DNA of 61,501 nucleotides from NCBI GenBank assembly GCA_030445745.1, contig JASUTE010000009.1:1-61501 (forward strand), read 5' to 3'. A program made the position numbers and the translations under genes. This document shows, piece by piece, positions 34,639-43,875 of the stretch. Source of the stretch: Candidatus Cloacimonadota bacterium (lineage in GTDB: Bacteria; Cloacimonadota; Cloacimonadia; Cloacimonadales; TCS61). The notes below the pieces were generated by a model. That model was not told the DNA's origin. It worked only from the letters and a program-made list of their open reading frames with translations, and made no database searches. Position 1 is the stretch's first letter, and each line of letters starts with the position of its first letter.

Positions 34639-36408
34639 TTATGATTTAGTTATTGCATCAAATTTACAAGCGTCATAGCAGCTGCCGCATTTAATACATT
34701 TATCTTGATCAATTTTATGAGGTTTTTTCACTTCTCCGCTTATGGCTTCTACCGGGCAAACTCGGGCGCAGGCAGTACAACCCACACATTTTTCTGGGGT
34801 TATTTCATATTTCAACAGTGCTGTACAAACACCAGCGGGACAGCGTTTATCTTTTATATGGGCGATGTATTCTTCTCGGAAGTATTTCAGGGTGGTAAGC
34901 ACCGGGTTAGGTGCTGTTTGACCTAATCCACAAAGTGAACCTTGGCTAATGTTTTCGGAAAGTTCTTCCAAGGTTTCCAAATCTTCCATAGTTCCTTTAC
35001 CTTCGGTGATTCTGGTTAGAATTTCCAACATACGTTTAGTTCCTACACGGCAGAAGGTACATTTTCCGCAGGATTCGTTTTGAGTAAAATTAAGAAAAAA
35101 TTTGGCTACGTCTACCATGCAAGTTGCTTCATCCATCACCACCATTCCACCAGAACCCATGATAGCTCCTGTTTTGGTGATGGAATCGTAGTCAACTATG
35201 GTATCTAAAAGTTCAGCAGGTACGCAACCACCAGAGGGGCCTCCTAACTGTACACCTTTGAAGGGTTTTTCGGTTTTCATGCCACCACCCACTTTGTAGA
35301 TAACATCTTTTAAAGGCATGCCCATGGGAACTTCGATGAGCCCACTATTCTTGATTTTACCGGCTAAGGCAAATACTTTTGTACCTTTGCTTTTTTCTGT
35401 ACCATATTTATTGTATTTCTGAGCACCATTTAAAATTATCCAAGCTACGTTAGCCAATGTTTCCACATTATTTATATTGGTAGGTTTTCCCCATAGCCCA
35501 GATTGAGCGGGGAAGGGTGGCCGAATACGAGGCATACCTCGCTCTCCTTCAATCGAAGCCATTAAAGCAGTTTCTTCTCCGCATACAAAAGCACCAGCTC
35601 CCTGCTTAATATGTAAATTGAAATTGAAATCAGTTCCCAAGATATTTTTTCCTAAATAACCAGCTTCTTTTGCATCTTTTATAGCTTTTTGCAAATGCTT
35701 AATGGCCAGAGGATATTCGGCACGACAGTAGATATAGCCTTCATCGGCACCTATAGCATAGGCACCTATAGTCATACCTTCGATAATGCTGTGCGGATCA
35801 CCTTCCAATACACTACGATCCATGAAAGCACCAGGATCTCCTTCATCGGCATTGCATATGAAATATTTTTTAGGTCCCGGTGTGTCGTAGGCAAATTGCC
35901 ATTTTAAACCGGTGGGAAATCCAGCTCCGCCTCGTCCTCTAAGTCCGGAATCTTTTATCTCTTGGATTATTTGAGTGCGCTCCATCTCCTTAAGAGCTTT
36001 TTCTAAGGCTTTATAACCATCGTTTTCTAAATAATCTTGCAAACTTTCAGGATCGATCCTGCCACAATTTCGCAGTACTATTCTGGTCTGATTTTTCAGA
36101 TTTTCATTTTCGCTTCCTTCCATTATATTGGAAAGGATAACTTTATCTTTATGGATTTTTCCCTCGAGGTAATCATTCAAGATAGTTTCGACCTCTTGAG
36201 GTTGGATGTCTCCATAGGTTAGTGAATTATTATCAGCATCGATAATCTCTACCAGAGGTTCGGCAAAACACATGCCAATACAAGCAGTGCTAGCCAGGTC
36301 TGCTTCCAATTTGCTATTTTCCAGATATTTTTGAATAGCTTGGTAAACATCTCGTGCACCGGCTGCTAGACCACAACTGGCCATTCCTACTTTGATCTTT
36401 AAGCTCAA
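34639..36408 (-). CDS. NuoF/HydB-like NADH-binding flavoprotein subunit
   Basis: The 589-residue protein has an N-terminal thioredoxin-like [2Fe-2S] domain (residues 1-85, C-containing MASCGLAAG and TACIGMC). The NuoF core follows, with FMN/NADH motifs RGRGGAGFPTG and CNADEGDPGAFMDR, then an SLBB segment. The cluster motif ESCGKCTFCRVG is near residue 445. The C-terminal 2[4Fe-4S] ferredoxin domain has CVGCTACARVCP and CIKCGSCYDAC. This four-part layout is that of HydB/StnB-type subunits rather than of complex I NuoF, which lacks both end domains. It is the site of NADH oxidation and probably of flavin-based bifurcation. Confidence 0.93.
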   Translation of the reverse strand: MSLKIKVGMASCGLAAGARDVYQAIQKYLENSKLEADLASTACIGMCFAEPLVEIIDADNNSLTYGDIQPQEVETILNDYLEGKIHKDKVILSNIMEGSENENLKNQTRIVLRNCGRIDPESLQDYLENDGYKALEKALKEMERTQIIQEIKDSGLRGRGGAGFPTGLKWQFAYDTPGPKKYFICNADEGDPGAFMDRSVLEGDPHSIIEGMTIGAYAIGADEGYIYCRAEYPLAIKHLQKAIKDAKEAGYLGKNILGTDFNFNLHIKQGAGAFVCGEETALMASIEGERGMPRIRPPFPAQSGLWGKPTNINNVETLANVAWIILNGAQKYNKYGTEKSKGTKVFALAGKIKNSGLIEVPMGMPLKDVIYKVGGGMKTEKPFKGVQLGGPSGGCVPAELLDTIVDYDSITKTGAIMGSGGMVVMDEATCMVDVAKFFLNFTQNESCGKCTFCRVGTKRMLEILTRITEGKGTMEDLETLEELSENISQGSLCGLGQTAPNPVLTTLKYFREEYIAHIKDKRCPAGVCTALLKYEITPEKCVGCTACARVCPVEAISGEVKKPHKIDQDKCIKCGSCYDACKFDAITKS

Positions 36409-36419
36409 AATGCCCTCCC

Positions 36420-36878
36420 TTATTTATATTTCTGCAAAAACTCTGTTACTTTTTCCGGTGTTAATTTCCCGTGCGTGTTGTCATCAACCATCATTACAGG
36501 TGATAAACTGCAACAACCCAGGCAGGCTACTTCCATAACTGTGAAAAGTCCATCATCGGTGGTATCTTCCAATTCACCTAGTTTCAATTCTTTTCTTATA
36601 GCCTTACCGATGTCTTCTGCGCCAGAAACATGGCAAGCAGTTCCCTTACAAACTCGAATAATGTGCTTGCCTTGGGGTTTTAGACGAAACATTGAGTAAA
36701 ATGTGGCAACACCGTAAATACGAGCTAATTTGATCTTCGTTTTTTGAGATAAATAGCGCAAGGTTTCTTTGGGAAGATATCCTTCTAACTTTTGGATTTC
36801 TTGTAACAAGGGAATTAACGAACCTTTTTTTCCGATAAAATTGCTGATTGTCAAATCGATCTCTTTTTTGTTTTTCAC
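36420..36878 (-). CDS. NuoE/HydC-like [2Fe-2S] subunit
   Basis: The 152-residue protein has a helical N-terminus and a thioredoxin-like [2Fe-2S] fold. Its four ligands are in the order C-x4-C (CKGTACHVSG) and C-x3-C (CLGCCS, with the spacing of NuoE). Typical family residues include YGVATFYSMF. It passes electrons between NuoF-type FMN and the rest of the complex. It is the first gene of the three-gene operon, with AAGGAG-type ribosome site and a TTGACA box 63 bases upstream. Confidence 0.92.
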   Translation of the reverse strand: MKNKKEIDLTISNFIGKKGSLIPLLQEIQKLEGYLPKETLRYLSQKTKIKLARIYGVATFYSMFRLKPQGKHIIRVCKGTACHVSGAEDIGKAIRKELKLGELEDTTDDGLFTVMEVACLGCCSLSPVMMVDDNTHGKLTPEKVTEFLQKYK

Positions 36879-36920
36879 CGGTTACTCCTTTTGTTAGATA
36901 GAGTTTTTAAAATTGGGAAA

Positions 36921-36947
36921 ATTCTAAAAATTATATGGCAGTGTCAA
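36921..36947 (-). promoter_or_regulatory. Promoter candidate for the redox operon
   Basis: On the minus strand TTGACA (36942-36947) is followed after 15 bases by TAGAAT (36921-36926). The 363-base gap 36879-37241 between this operon and the divergent four-gene unit otherwise shows only AT-rich sequence and the box at 37164. Confidence 0.45.
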
Positions 36948-37163
36948 TTGTTTTTTCTTGTTGTGAGAAGTTAAAATCGTATAAATTTAGCTAAATAAGT
37001 TCAAAATACTTTTACGGGATGTGTTAACTATTTGTTATTTCTCCACTTGAGAGATGATATAAAAAAATAGATAATTTTATATTTTTTTATGAAATTTGGC
37101 AATAAGTGGGTTAAAGAAAATCTCTGTGTAATATGAAGTTAAAAAAAGGTGCATAAAATATGG

Positions 37164-37169
37164 TTGACA
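37164..37169 (+). promoter_or_regulatory. -35-like TTGACA box for the four-gene membrane operon
   Basis: TTGACA lies 72 bases before the ATG at 37242. CTTTTG follows at about 19 bases and TAGAAT at 26. Confidence 0.4.
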
Positions 37170-37241
37170 ATAAACTTTCCCAAGATTTCTTTTGATAGAA
37201 TTTTTTAAAAGCAAAACTATAAATAAGAAAAGGAGAGCTTT

Positions 37242-40232
37242 ATGAGGGTAAGCCATTCATGTAGAAGCCTTTTTTTGGCTTTAATGGTACTCAGTTTCTT
37301 ACTTATACCACTCCTTTCTTTTGCTGCTGAATCTGAGCAAGAATATGTTGTTCAAGGTTTGAAAGTAGAAGATATTCCAGATGATGATGGAACGGGGTTG
37401 GTAATAAGTTGGAAACCTCTGCCAAAAGAAAAGAAGATCATTGAGTACCGTGTATATCGCGGGGTAACCACTGATTCTCTTTTTTATATTGGAAAGGTCG
37501 ATGTAAATGTGGAAACCGGAGTATCTGGCGACGTTATGTATTTCTACGATAAAGATTACAACTATTTTGTCGATCTGCAAGCTTCTGGTAGTTTGAAACG
37601 TGAAAAACAACAAGATGAGAACAGTCCACTATTTCGCCGATATCCACGCGATATTAACATTATCGGCCGCGAATTGAAAAATTATGATATTTTAGGGGTA
37701 ATTCCAGAGAAAGATTTTTACTACCGCAACAAAAAAGTGGAGGTGGAAAACGAAAATGGCGATAAAGAGATCTATGCTGGTTTCAAACTACATCATTTCG
37801 CTCAGATGGCAAAAAAACTGAAACCTGACCATAAATATTATTACACGGTTCTGGCTGTCAGTCAAGCTCGTCACTACTATCCACATGCCAAACCTCAGAT
37901 TGGAATTCCCAGAACAAATTCACCGGAAAAGATAAAACAGTTTTATCCCGTTTATGTTGAAGATAAACAAAGACTGCAATTCGAATGGGGATTACCACTT
38001 TTTGCTGATGACCATAACGACCACAATATCTATGCATTAAAAAAAGAAGACCTTCAGCAATTTCGCAATTATGTGGATGCCATAAAGAAAAAAGAAGCGA
38101 ACGATTTGGAACGGAAGATAGATCCAGAAACAGAAATTTACCAAGTGGATGTGGAAAATCCTGCTGAACTTATCTTTAACCGTTATTGTGGTTATCCCTA
38201 CACACCTTCCCAAATTGCTACTGTGCAATTGGAAAATGGTAAAGTGGTAGATGAGGAAAATGGGATTAATTACACATTCGATCTGGATAATATTGAAGAT
38301 TACTATTTTGTATTTTCCATAGATGATAGAGATGGTTACGAAACATTTACTGAAGCACATCCAGCTGAAATTATTCAATCGGAAACACTTCCTAAAATTC
38401 CTGAATTTAGCCAAAATTTTCTCTATAAGGTTATCGACCGTAAAGATGATAAAGGTGACTATAATAGAGTAATGTGGGGCAAACCAGTTGTTGCACTTAC
38501 CAATTCAACATACCTACGTGAAGATAAAACCAAGATTATGGTGAACTACGAAATGTATACAAACGAGTATTACAAGATTCACGATGTGTACTTTAAGGTA
38601 TACAATGAAGAGGGCAAGCTAATAGACGATATCAACGAATATTATCAAGACAGAAAGTTAAAAATCACTTTAGAAAAACCTTCCAACCGGCTTTCATTTG
38701 TGATGACCTTTAATACCAATCCTGATATACAAGGAGAATATCGCTTGGAGCAGGAATTAGTTTATGATACCCAATCAAAATCGTTGAAACCTAGTAAACT
38801 ATTTTTAGTTTCCAATGGATATTCAGAAATAGTAGATAATTATAAATACTCTGTTTATAAAAGAAATTACACAGATGAGGAATTCCGTCTTTCTAAAAGG
38901 GTTGCGGGAATGTTACGCGAATTAGATGATAACATTCCATATGAAAACGCGATCTTCAAAGGTATTTCCCAATGTGATATGGAAAAAGGTTTATACTATG
39001 CTTCCCCCAGTTTTGTAATACGAATGACAAACGATAAAAAAGATTATATTGTTGGCAATCTTTATCGCGAAGCAGCAGAACAAACTATCGTAGATTATCA
39101 AAATGAGATTGAAAAATACCAAGCTCTAATCGATACAGCTCTTACAGAACAAGCTAGGATGCAGGCTGAACAGGCGATAGAATATTATCAGAAGCAGATA
39201 GAACTAAACAAAGAAAATTATATTTTAAAAACAGCTGCTCAAATAAATGGTAAAGATAGTCGTACCAAATTTCTGGATAAGTCACGTCGTATTGCCAATC
39301 GTAGTTTTGAATATAAACTTGTAAAAAGTGACGGGAAAGGACATTTTGTAGAAAGTTCTATCTTCTTAACCGAAGACGGTAAGAAACCAGAGGAGATCAC
39401 CCAAAAATTTGCGGCTGGTTTCCCTACCTTGGGTAAAACCCATTACTATCCCAAACCAAATTGGTTCCAGAGCAACAAACTTCCAGCACTTATAGCTACC
39501 CTGATTTTTGGAACGCTGGTATTTGTTATGATCAATCGTGCTAAAAAAGGTTATGATCTCTACATTAGACCTATTGCTGGGATTGAAGAGATTGACAATG
39601 CAATTGGACGTGCTACCGAGATGGGCCGCCCGATTTTGTTCGTACCAGGACTTTCCAGTATCCAAGATGTTGCCACTCTGGCTGGACTCTCTATTTTGGG
39701 GCGGGTAGCCAAAAAGGCAGCTGAATACGATACCAAGCTGTTGTGTCCAGTACGTGACCCCATAGTATTGCCAATCGCGCAGGAAACTGTAAGAGAAGCG
39801 CACTATGAAGCTGGCCGTCCCGATACGTTCGACAAAAACAATGTTTTCTTTATCACTACAGCTCAATTCGCTTTTGTTGCCGGCGTGAATGGTGTTATGA
39901 TTCGTGAGAAAACAGCTACCAACTTCTATATGGGAATGTTCTGGGCTGAAGCTCTGATCATGACTGAAACTGGCGCTACAACTGGAGCTATTCAAATCGC
40001 TGGGACAGATGCTGTAACTCAGATCCCATTCTTTATTACCACATGTGACTACACGCTGATAGGGGAAGAGTTATATGCAGCTTCTGCTTACCTTGCCCAT
40101 GAACCGTTGATGATGGGTACACTTAAAGCCCAAGATTATACAAAATTCTTAATTATAATATTTATTATAGCAGGAACGATCTTATCGACTACGCATTTGA
40201 CATTCCTGATAAATGCATTTCCTGAAAAATAG
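37242..40232 (+). CDS. Large FN3/DUF6754-like membrane protein of unknown function
   Basis: The 996-residue protein has a signal peptide (about 1-29) and a long extracytoplasmic part (30-745). That part opens with a fibronectin-III-like module (ISWKPLPKEKKIIEYRVYRG) and includes a Gln/Glu-rich coiled-coil stretch near 625-660. A membrane segment at about 747-765 follows. Then a compact, highly conserved-looking domain (about 768-960: GRPILFVPGL, VRDPIVLPIAQE, TETGATTGAIQIAGT) leads to a last membrane segment (970-990). From memory, the C-terminal part resembles the Pfam family DUF6754; this could not be checked. AAGGAG precedes the start. The next gene follows after 8 bases. No enzymatic motif is recognised, so function is unknown. 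Confidence 0.75.
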   Translation: MRVSHSCRSLFLALMVLSFLLIPLLSFAAESEQEYVVQGLKVEDIPDDDGTGLVISWKPLPKEKKIIEYRVYRGVTTDSLFYIGKVDVNVETGVSGDVMYFYDKDYNYFVDLQASGSLKREKQQDENSPLFRRYPRDINIIGRELKNYDILGVIPEKDFYYRNKKVEVENENGDKEIYAGFKLHHFAQMAKKLKPDHKYYYTVLAVSQARHYYPHAKPQIGIPRTNSPEKIKQFYPVYVEDKQRLQFEWGLPLFADDHNDHNIYALKKEDLQQFRNYVDAIKKKEANDLERKIDPETEIYQVDVENPAELIFNRYCGYPYTPSQIATVQLENGKVVDEENGINYTFDLDNIEDYYFVFSIDDRDGYETFTEAHPAEIIQSETLPKIPEFSQNFLYKVIDRKDDKGDYNRVMWGKPVVALTNSTYLREDKTKIMVNYEMYTNEYYKIHDVYFKVYNEEGKLIDDINEYYQDRKLKITLEKPSNRLSFVMTFNTNPDIQGEYRLEQELVYDTQSKSLKPSKLFLVSNGYSEIVDNYKYSVYKRNYTDEEFRLSKRVAGMLRELDDNIPYENAIFKGISQCDMEKGLYYASPSFVIRMTNDKKDYIVGNLYREAAEQTIVDYQNEIEKYQALIDTALTEQARMQAEQAIEYYQKQIELNKENYILKTAAQINGKDSRTKFLDKSRRIANRSFEYKLVKSDGKGHFVESSIFLTEDGKKPEEITQKFAAGFPTLGKTHYYPKPNWFQSNKLPALIATLIFGTLVFVMINRAKKGYDLYIRPIAGIEEIDNAIGRATEMGRPILFVPGLSSIQDVATLAGLSILGRVAKKAAEYDTKLLCPVRDPIVLPIAQETVREAHYEAGRPDTFDKNNVFFITTAQFAFVAGVNGVMIREKTATNFYMGMFWAEALIMTETGATTGAIQIAGTDAVTQIPFFITTCDYTLIGEELYAASAYLAHEPLMMGTLKAQDYTKFLIIIFIIAGTILSTTHLTFLINAFPEK

Positions 40233-40240
40233 GAGGATTG

Positions 40241-40864
40241 ATGAAACGACAGATACCTTTAATGATTGTAATGATATTAGGGTTTTTGTTCGTGATCCAT
40301 ACATTTGTGCCTCATAAGATATCAGCCGATTTCTATGATTGGTGGCAGGAATGGGCTAAAGCTATCTCACCCTTTGCTGTTGTGCTCGGGGTTATTAGCT
40401 TAGGTATGGTTCACGGGACTAAGATATCTCGTAAAGCTCCGAACTGGCAATATAGTCTGGTTACAGTTTTGGCCTTAGTATTTACAGCTGCATCCGGATT
40501 TATCTGGGGGCGCCAGGAAGGTACGCCTTACATGTGGTTGTTTAAAAATGTACAAATGCCTATGAGTGCTACAATGTTCTCGCTGCTGGCATTTTATATA
40601 GCATCTGCTGCCTACAAAGCTTTCCGGGCTCGTTCAGCTGAGGCCACTGTGTTGCTTATCGCAGCTATTATTGTTATGCTGGGGCAAGTGCCCCTGGGTA
40701 TGCAGATCTCGCGCTGGATTCCCGATATTTCCACCTGGATCTTAAATGTTCCTAACATGGCAGCTAAACGTGCCATTATGATAGGTGTTGGTTTAGGAAT
40801 GGTGGCTACTTCCCTGAAGATATTGCTTGGAATAGAAAGAACATATCTGGGCGGAGGTGATTAA
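40241..40864 (+). CDS. Six-helix membrane protein of the four-gene operon
   Basis: The ATG at 40241 is chosen because AGGAGG ends four bases before it; a TTG three bases earlier is less likely. The 207-residue protein is almost all membrane, with about six hydrophobic segments. Short charged loops link them (HGTKISRKAPNW, WGRQEGTPYMW, YKAFRARSAE). A Gly-rich tail ends the protein. No family is recognised. It begins 8 bases after the large FN3-type gene and ends 1 base before the next start, so the products are made together. Confidence 0.75.
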   Translation: MKRQIPLMIVMILGFLFVIHTFVPHKISADFYDWWQEWAKAISPFAVVLGVISLGMVHGTKISRKAPNWQYSLVTVLALVFTAASGFIWGRQEGTPYMWLFKNVQMPMSATMFSLLAFYIASAAYKAFRARSAEATVLLIAAIIVMLGQVPLGMQISRWIPDISTWILNVPNMAAKRAIMIGVGLGMVATSLKILLGIERTYLGGGD

Positions 40865-40865
40865 T

Positions 40866-41885
40866 ATGGAAAAAAGAAAAATGACACTTGTGCAAAGAAT
40901 GCAACAATTGGATCGTCGTTATATCTACATTGTTATTGCAGTAGCCATTATTATTCCTTTGCTTATTCCTTTCAATACCAAAACATATGTAACTGAGCCC
41001 ACAGCCAATATTTATAAGAAAATAGATTCTTTTGCTGGCAGAGAGGATAAAGCTATCTTGATGTCTTTTAACCATGATGCTTCTACTATGCCAGAACTAT
41101 TTCCGATGGAAGTTTCTATCTTACGGCATTGCTTTGAAAGAGACGTGAAAGTGTTTACTTTATGTTTCATGCCACAAGCTGCTCCTTTGGTAGATTATGC
41201 TATCAATACTGCTAAAGAAGGTTACGATGTAACTTCAGGTGTAGATTATCTGAATTTTGGATATCGTCCTTTTGCCTTGCAGCTCCCTATTATTTTAGGA
41301 ATGGGTGAAGATATAAGTAATGCTTTGGAAACTGATTCCGAAGGTAGAAAAATAGAAAACATGGAGATTATGGAAAATATCCGCAATTACGATGATATGA
41401 ATTTGGTTATTGATTTCTCTGGATCAGCCAGTATTCAAACCTGGATTATCTATGCACGGGCAAAATTCGGAGCTAATATTGCCGCCGGTATTACAGCAGT
41501 AATGGTGGCAGACAATTACCCTTACCTGCAAACAGGACAGCTGGTGGGTATGTTGCGCGGGTTAAAAGGCGCTGCTGAATATGAGAAACTTGTTGATATT
41601 TTTGCGGCTTACGAAGATGAGGATTATCCGAATGGTAGACCCTATAGCCAGGAAATCCTAAAAGAAATTAATGTTCCAATAACTGCAGATAAAATTATTT
41701 ACGAGGTTACCAATGAGGATGGTTCAGTGGATAAAATCTCTACAAATGCCGAGATGAAGTATGAATACAAAAAAGCTCGTATTGGTATGAATGCACAATC
41801 TGTAGCTCATGTCATGATAATAGTTTTCATCATTGTGGGAAATATTGGCTATTTCCTTACTCGTAAAAATAAGAAGTTAGGTTAG
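40866..41885 (+). CDS. Membrane-anchored protein with a large soluble domain, four-gene operon
   Basis: The ATG at 40866 is chosen behind GGAGGTGA; a GTG at 40857 would fall inside that site. The 339-residue protein has a short basic N-terminus, one membrane segment (about 18-37) and a soluble alpha/beta domain (about 50-305). The latter has ILMSFNHDAS, RDVKVFTLCFMPQ, GYDVTSGVDYLNFGY, DMNLVIDFSGSA and GITAVMVADNYPYL. A C-terminal membrane segment (about 312-331) and a KKNKKLG-like basic end close it. The hydrophobic strand and loop pattern suggests a Rossmann-like fold outside the cytoplasm. No known motif fits. The next gene starts after 8 bases. Confidence 0.75.
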   Translation: MEKRKMTLVQRMQQLDRRYIYIVIAVAIIIPLLIPFNTKTYVTEPTANIYKKIDSFAGREDKAILMSFNHDASTMPELFPMEVSILRHCFERDVKVFTLCFMPQAAPLVDYAINTAKEGYDVTSGVDYLNFGYRPFALQLPIILGMGEDISNALETDSEGRKIENMEIMENIRNYDDMNLVIDFSGSASIQTWIIYARAKFGANIAAGITAVMVADNYPYLQTGQLVGMLRGLKGAAEYEKLVDIFAAYEDEDYPNGRPYSQEILKEINVPITADKIIYEVTNEDGSVDKISTNAEMKYEYKKARIGMNAQSVAHVMIIVFIIVGNIGYFLTRKNKKLG

Positions 41886-41893
41886 GAGGAATT

Positions 41894-42487
41894 ATGACTT
41901 TAAGCAATTTTGTAGCCGCATTCCTGACTTTATGTATATTCTCGTTTCTATACAAAGAAAATCCATTCTATAGATTTGGCGAACACCTCTTGGTTGGTGT
42001 GTCAATGGGATATGCTATTCCACTAATTTACGATACTGTCTTTATTCCCTATGTATATCGTCCGATCTTTCTGGATCATAATTACATAATTATTATTCCA
42101 GCAGTATTAGGTTTTCTGTATGTATTTCGTTATTCCAAAAACCTCAGTTGGCTAGCACGTTACCCTATCGTATTCGGAATGGGTATCGTGGGTATGAGTG
42201 TGCCTATGTCGATGCACTCTCAGGTTCTTGTGCAAATGAAAACTGCTATGCTACCGCTGGATAATATCAATACCATTCTTATCTTTATTGGTACAGTTAC
42301 TATTCTGCTCTATTTCTTCTTCTCGAAAGCACACAAAGGAGCTTATGGAAAAGTAACCAATATTGGGGTATGGTTCATGATGATAGGTTTCGGAGCTTCA
42401 TTTGGATACACTGTGATGGCCCGTATTTCTCTGTTAATTGGACGTATCCAATTCCTGTTAGGAGATTTTCTGGGTCTTATAAAGTAG
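41894..42487 (+). CDS. Multi-helix membrane protein closing the four-gene operon
   Basis: The 197-residue protein has about six hydrophobic segments. It includes GEHLLVGVSMGYAIP near the start, GMGIVGMSVPMSMHSQV in the middle and GFGASFGYTVMARISLLIGR near the end, the last two with polar residues inside helices. No family is recognised. AGGAGG precedes the start. It ends 23 bases before a strong terminator, so the operon is 37242-42487. Confidence 0.75.
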   Translation: MTLSNFVAAFLTLCIFSFLYKENPFYRFGEHLLVGVSMGYAIPLIYDTVFIPYVYRPIFLDHNYIIIIPAVLGFLYVFRYSKNLSWLARYPIVFGMGIVGMSVPMSMHSQVLVQMKTAMLPLDNINTILIFIGTVTILLYFFFSKAHKGAYGKVTNIGVWFMMIGFGASFGYTVMARISLLIGRIQFLLGDFLGLIK

Positions 42488-42510
42488 ATAAAGTCAGTTA
42501 AATATAAGCA

Positions 42511-42538
42511 GCCCGAGTTTTTGCTCGGGCTTTTTTTT
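42511..42538 (+). terminator. Rho-independent terminator of the four-gene operon
   Basis: GCCCGAG pairs with CTCGGGC around a loop of about six bases, followed by eight T. Its T-run touches the stop of the convergent glycosyltransferase gene. Confidence 0.9.
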
Positions 42539-43802
42539 ATTCTATTATGTCAATTAATTGCTTAGTCAAATTTCTGCGGCTGTATTTCAGGTAGGAAGCA
42601 GACGCAGACTGCCAAACCCGGTTATTTTGCCAATTTTCGTAAAGAGTGCGAATATATTGATAAATATTTTTTTTATCATCATAGGGAAACATCTTACCGC
42701 TTCCTGTTTCCTGTAATATTGCTGCTGCTTCGCCATCGGTTGGTCCCAAGCCCAAAATTGGAATTCTAGAGCCCAAATATTCAAAAATTTTACCGGTAAG
42801 TATGCCTTTGTTGTTCTTTAGCTTGTTTATTATAAGCAGCAGAAGCTGAGAATTAACCATCTTTACTAAGATCTGGGAGTGAGGTAAATAGCCATGAAAG
42901 TTAACAATCTTAAACTTATCTTTGGCTTGTATTTTAGCTTGCATTTCTGGTAAATAATTACCCCAGAAATTCATCTCAAACTTATTTTTGCCAGATTCTA
43001 TTAATTCATTTACTGTCGTTAGTACAATCAGCGGGTTAGTTTCATTTGTTAAGCTGCCAAAGTAGTTTATTTGGAATTTCTCTGACTTTTCATAGTAGAT
43101 ATCGGTAAAATCATCCTCATCGAAACCATTGTGCAGTACTTTAATCTTTTCCAAATTATTGAAATCTGCTTTTATCTTTTGGGAAACAACAGTAATTATA
43201 TCGCTTTGGCGCAGCACTTTTGCTTCCAACTTTTTATCGAAAAATTCAGTAATTGGCAGGCGGCCAGCAGTTTTTAGATAGCTCATCTCGCTCCAGGGAT
43301 CACGAAAATCTGCTAACCATTTTATCGAAAACTTTTTGGTCAGTTTAGCAGCTATAAGGTGGGTGGAATGGGGAGGGCCGGTGGAAACAAGTAGATCGTA
43401 ATTTTCTTTTTGCAACTCTGCTTTAGCTGCTTTGTAGGCATACCGATTCCATAGCTTGCGCAGGTCGGGTATTACAAAGTTCAGGCGAAGAAAGAACAGG
43501 ATCTTTTTCCTAATACTACTCTTTCTATCTGTTTGCAAAGATCCATAGGGCAGAGCAGCATTTCCAGAAACCTTTTTGAATATTCTTCCTATGTTGGGAG
43601 TGTAAGTTCTAATAACTTCAACGGTGTCTGGTACTTCTTTCAATAGGCTGGTATCTAAGGCGGGGTAATCTCCATCTCGGGTGGTTATCACGGTAGGCTG
43701 CCAACCAAATTCTGGTAGGAATTTTACAAACTTAAGCCATCTTTGCACCCCCGGCCCACCGCTGGGTGGCCAATAATAAGTTAACAAAAGCAATTTTTTC
43801 AT
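42537..43802 (-). CDS. Two-domain (GT-B, GT4-like) glycosyltransferase
   Basis: The start is set at the ATG ending at 43802 (MKKLLLLTYYWPPSGGPGVQ), behind AGAGGTGA; the longer frame adds 17 residues. The 421-residue protein has the N-terminal glycosyltransferase-4-like domain with YYWPPSGGPGVQRW. A Rossmann C-terminal domain carries a conserved nucleotide-sugar region (KIFEYLGSRIPILGLGP, DGEA). It likely adds sugars to surface polysaccharide, but no other surface-sugar gene is adjacent. No membrane segment is seen. Confidence 0.85.
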   Translation of the reverse strand: MKKLLLLTYYWPPSGGPGVQRWLKFVKFLPEFGWQPTVITTRDGDYPALDTSLLKEVPDTVEVIRTYTPNIGRIFKKVSGNAALPYGSLQTDRKSSIRKKILFFLRLNFVIPDLRKLWNRYAYKAAKAELQKENYDLLVSTGPPHSTHLIAAKLTKKFSIKWLADFRDPWSEMSYLKTAGRLPITEFFDKKLEAKVLRQSDIITVVSQKIKADFNNLEKIKVLHNGFDEDDFTDIYYEKSEKFQINYFGSLTNETNPLIVLTTVNELIESGKNKFEMNFWGNYLPEMQAKIQAKDKFKIVNFHGYLPHSQILVKMVNSQLLLLIINKLKNNKGILTGKIFEYLGSRIPILGLGPTDGEAAAILQETGSGKMFPYDDKKNIYQYIRTLYENWQNNRVWQSASASYLKYSRRNLTKQLIDIIE

Positions 43803-43818
43803 CTTCACCTCTAAATCT

Positions 43819-43824
43819 TTGACA
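43819..43824 (+). promoter_or_regulatory. -35-like TTGACA box for the 80-residue ORF
   Basis: TTGACA ends 51 bases before the ATG at 43876. ATTTG follows at about 18 bases. Confidence 0.4.
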
Positions 43825-43875
43825 ACTATCTTTATTTTATGAAATTTGTCCAAAAAAATATTAGGGAGAATATTT

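Noticed and set aside
31219-36878. [FeFe]-hydrogenase or formate dehydrogenase
   Set aside because: No H-cluster motifs and no molybdenum ligand Cys or Sec were found; the GltD/NfnB domain fits a transhydrogenase better.
39366-39995. 209-codon minus-strand frame
   Set aside because: Antisense to the conserved C-terminal domain of the 996-residue protein; no signal for translation.
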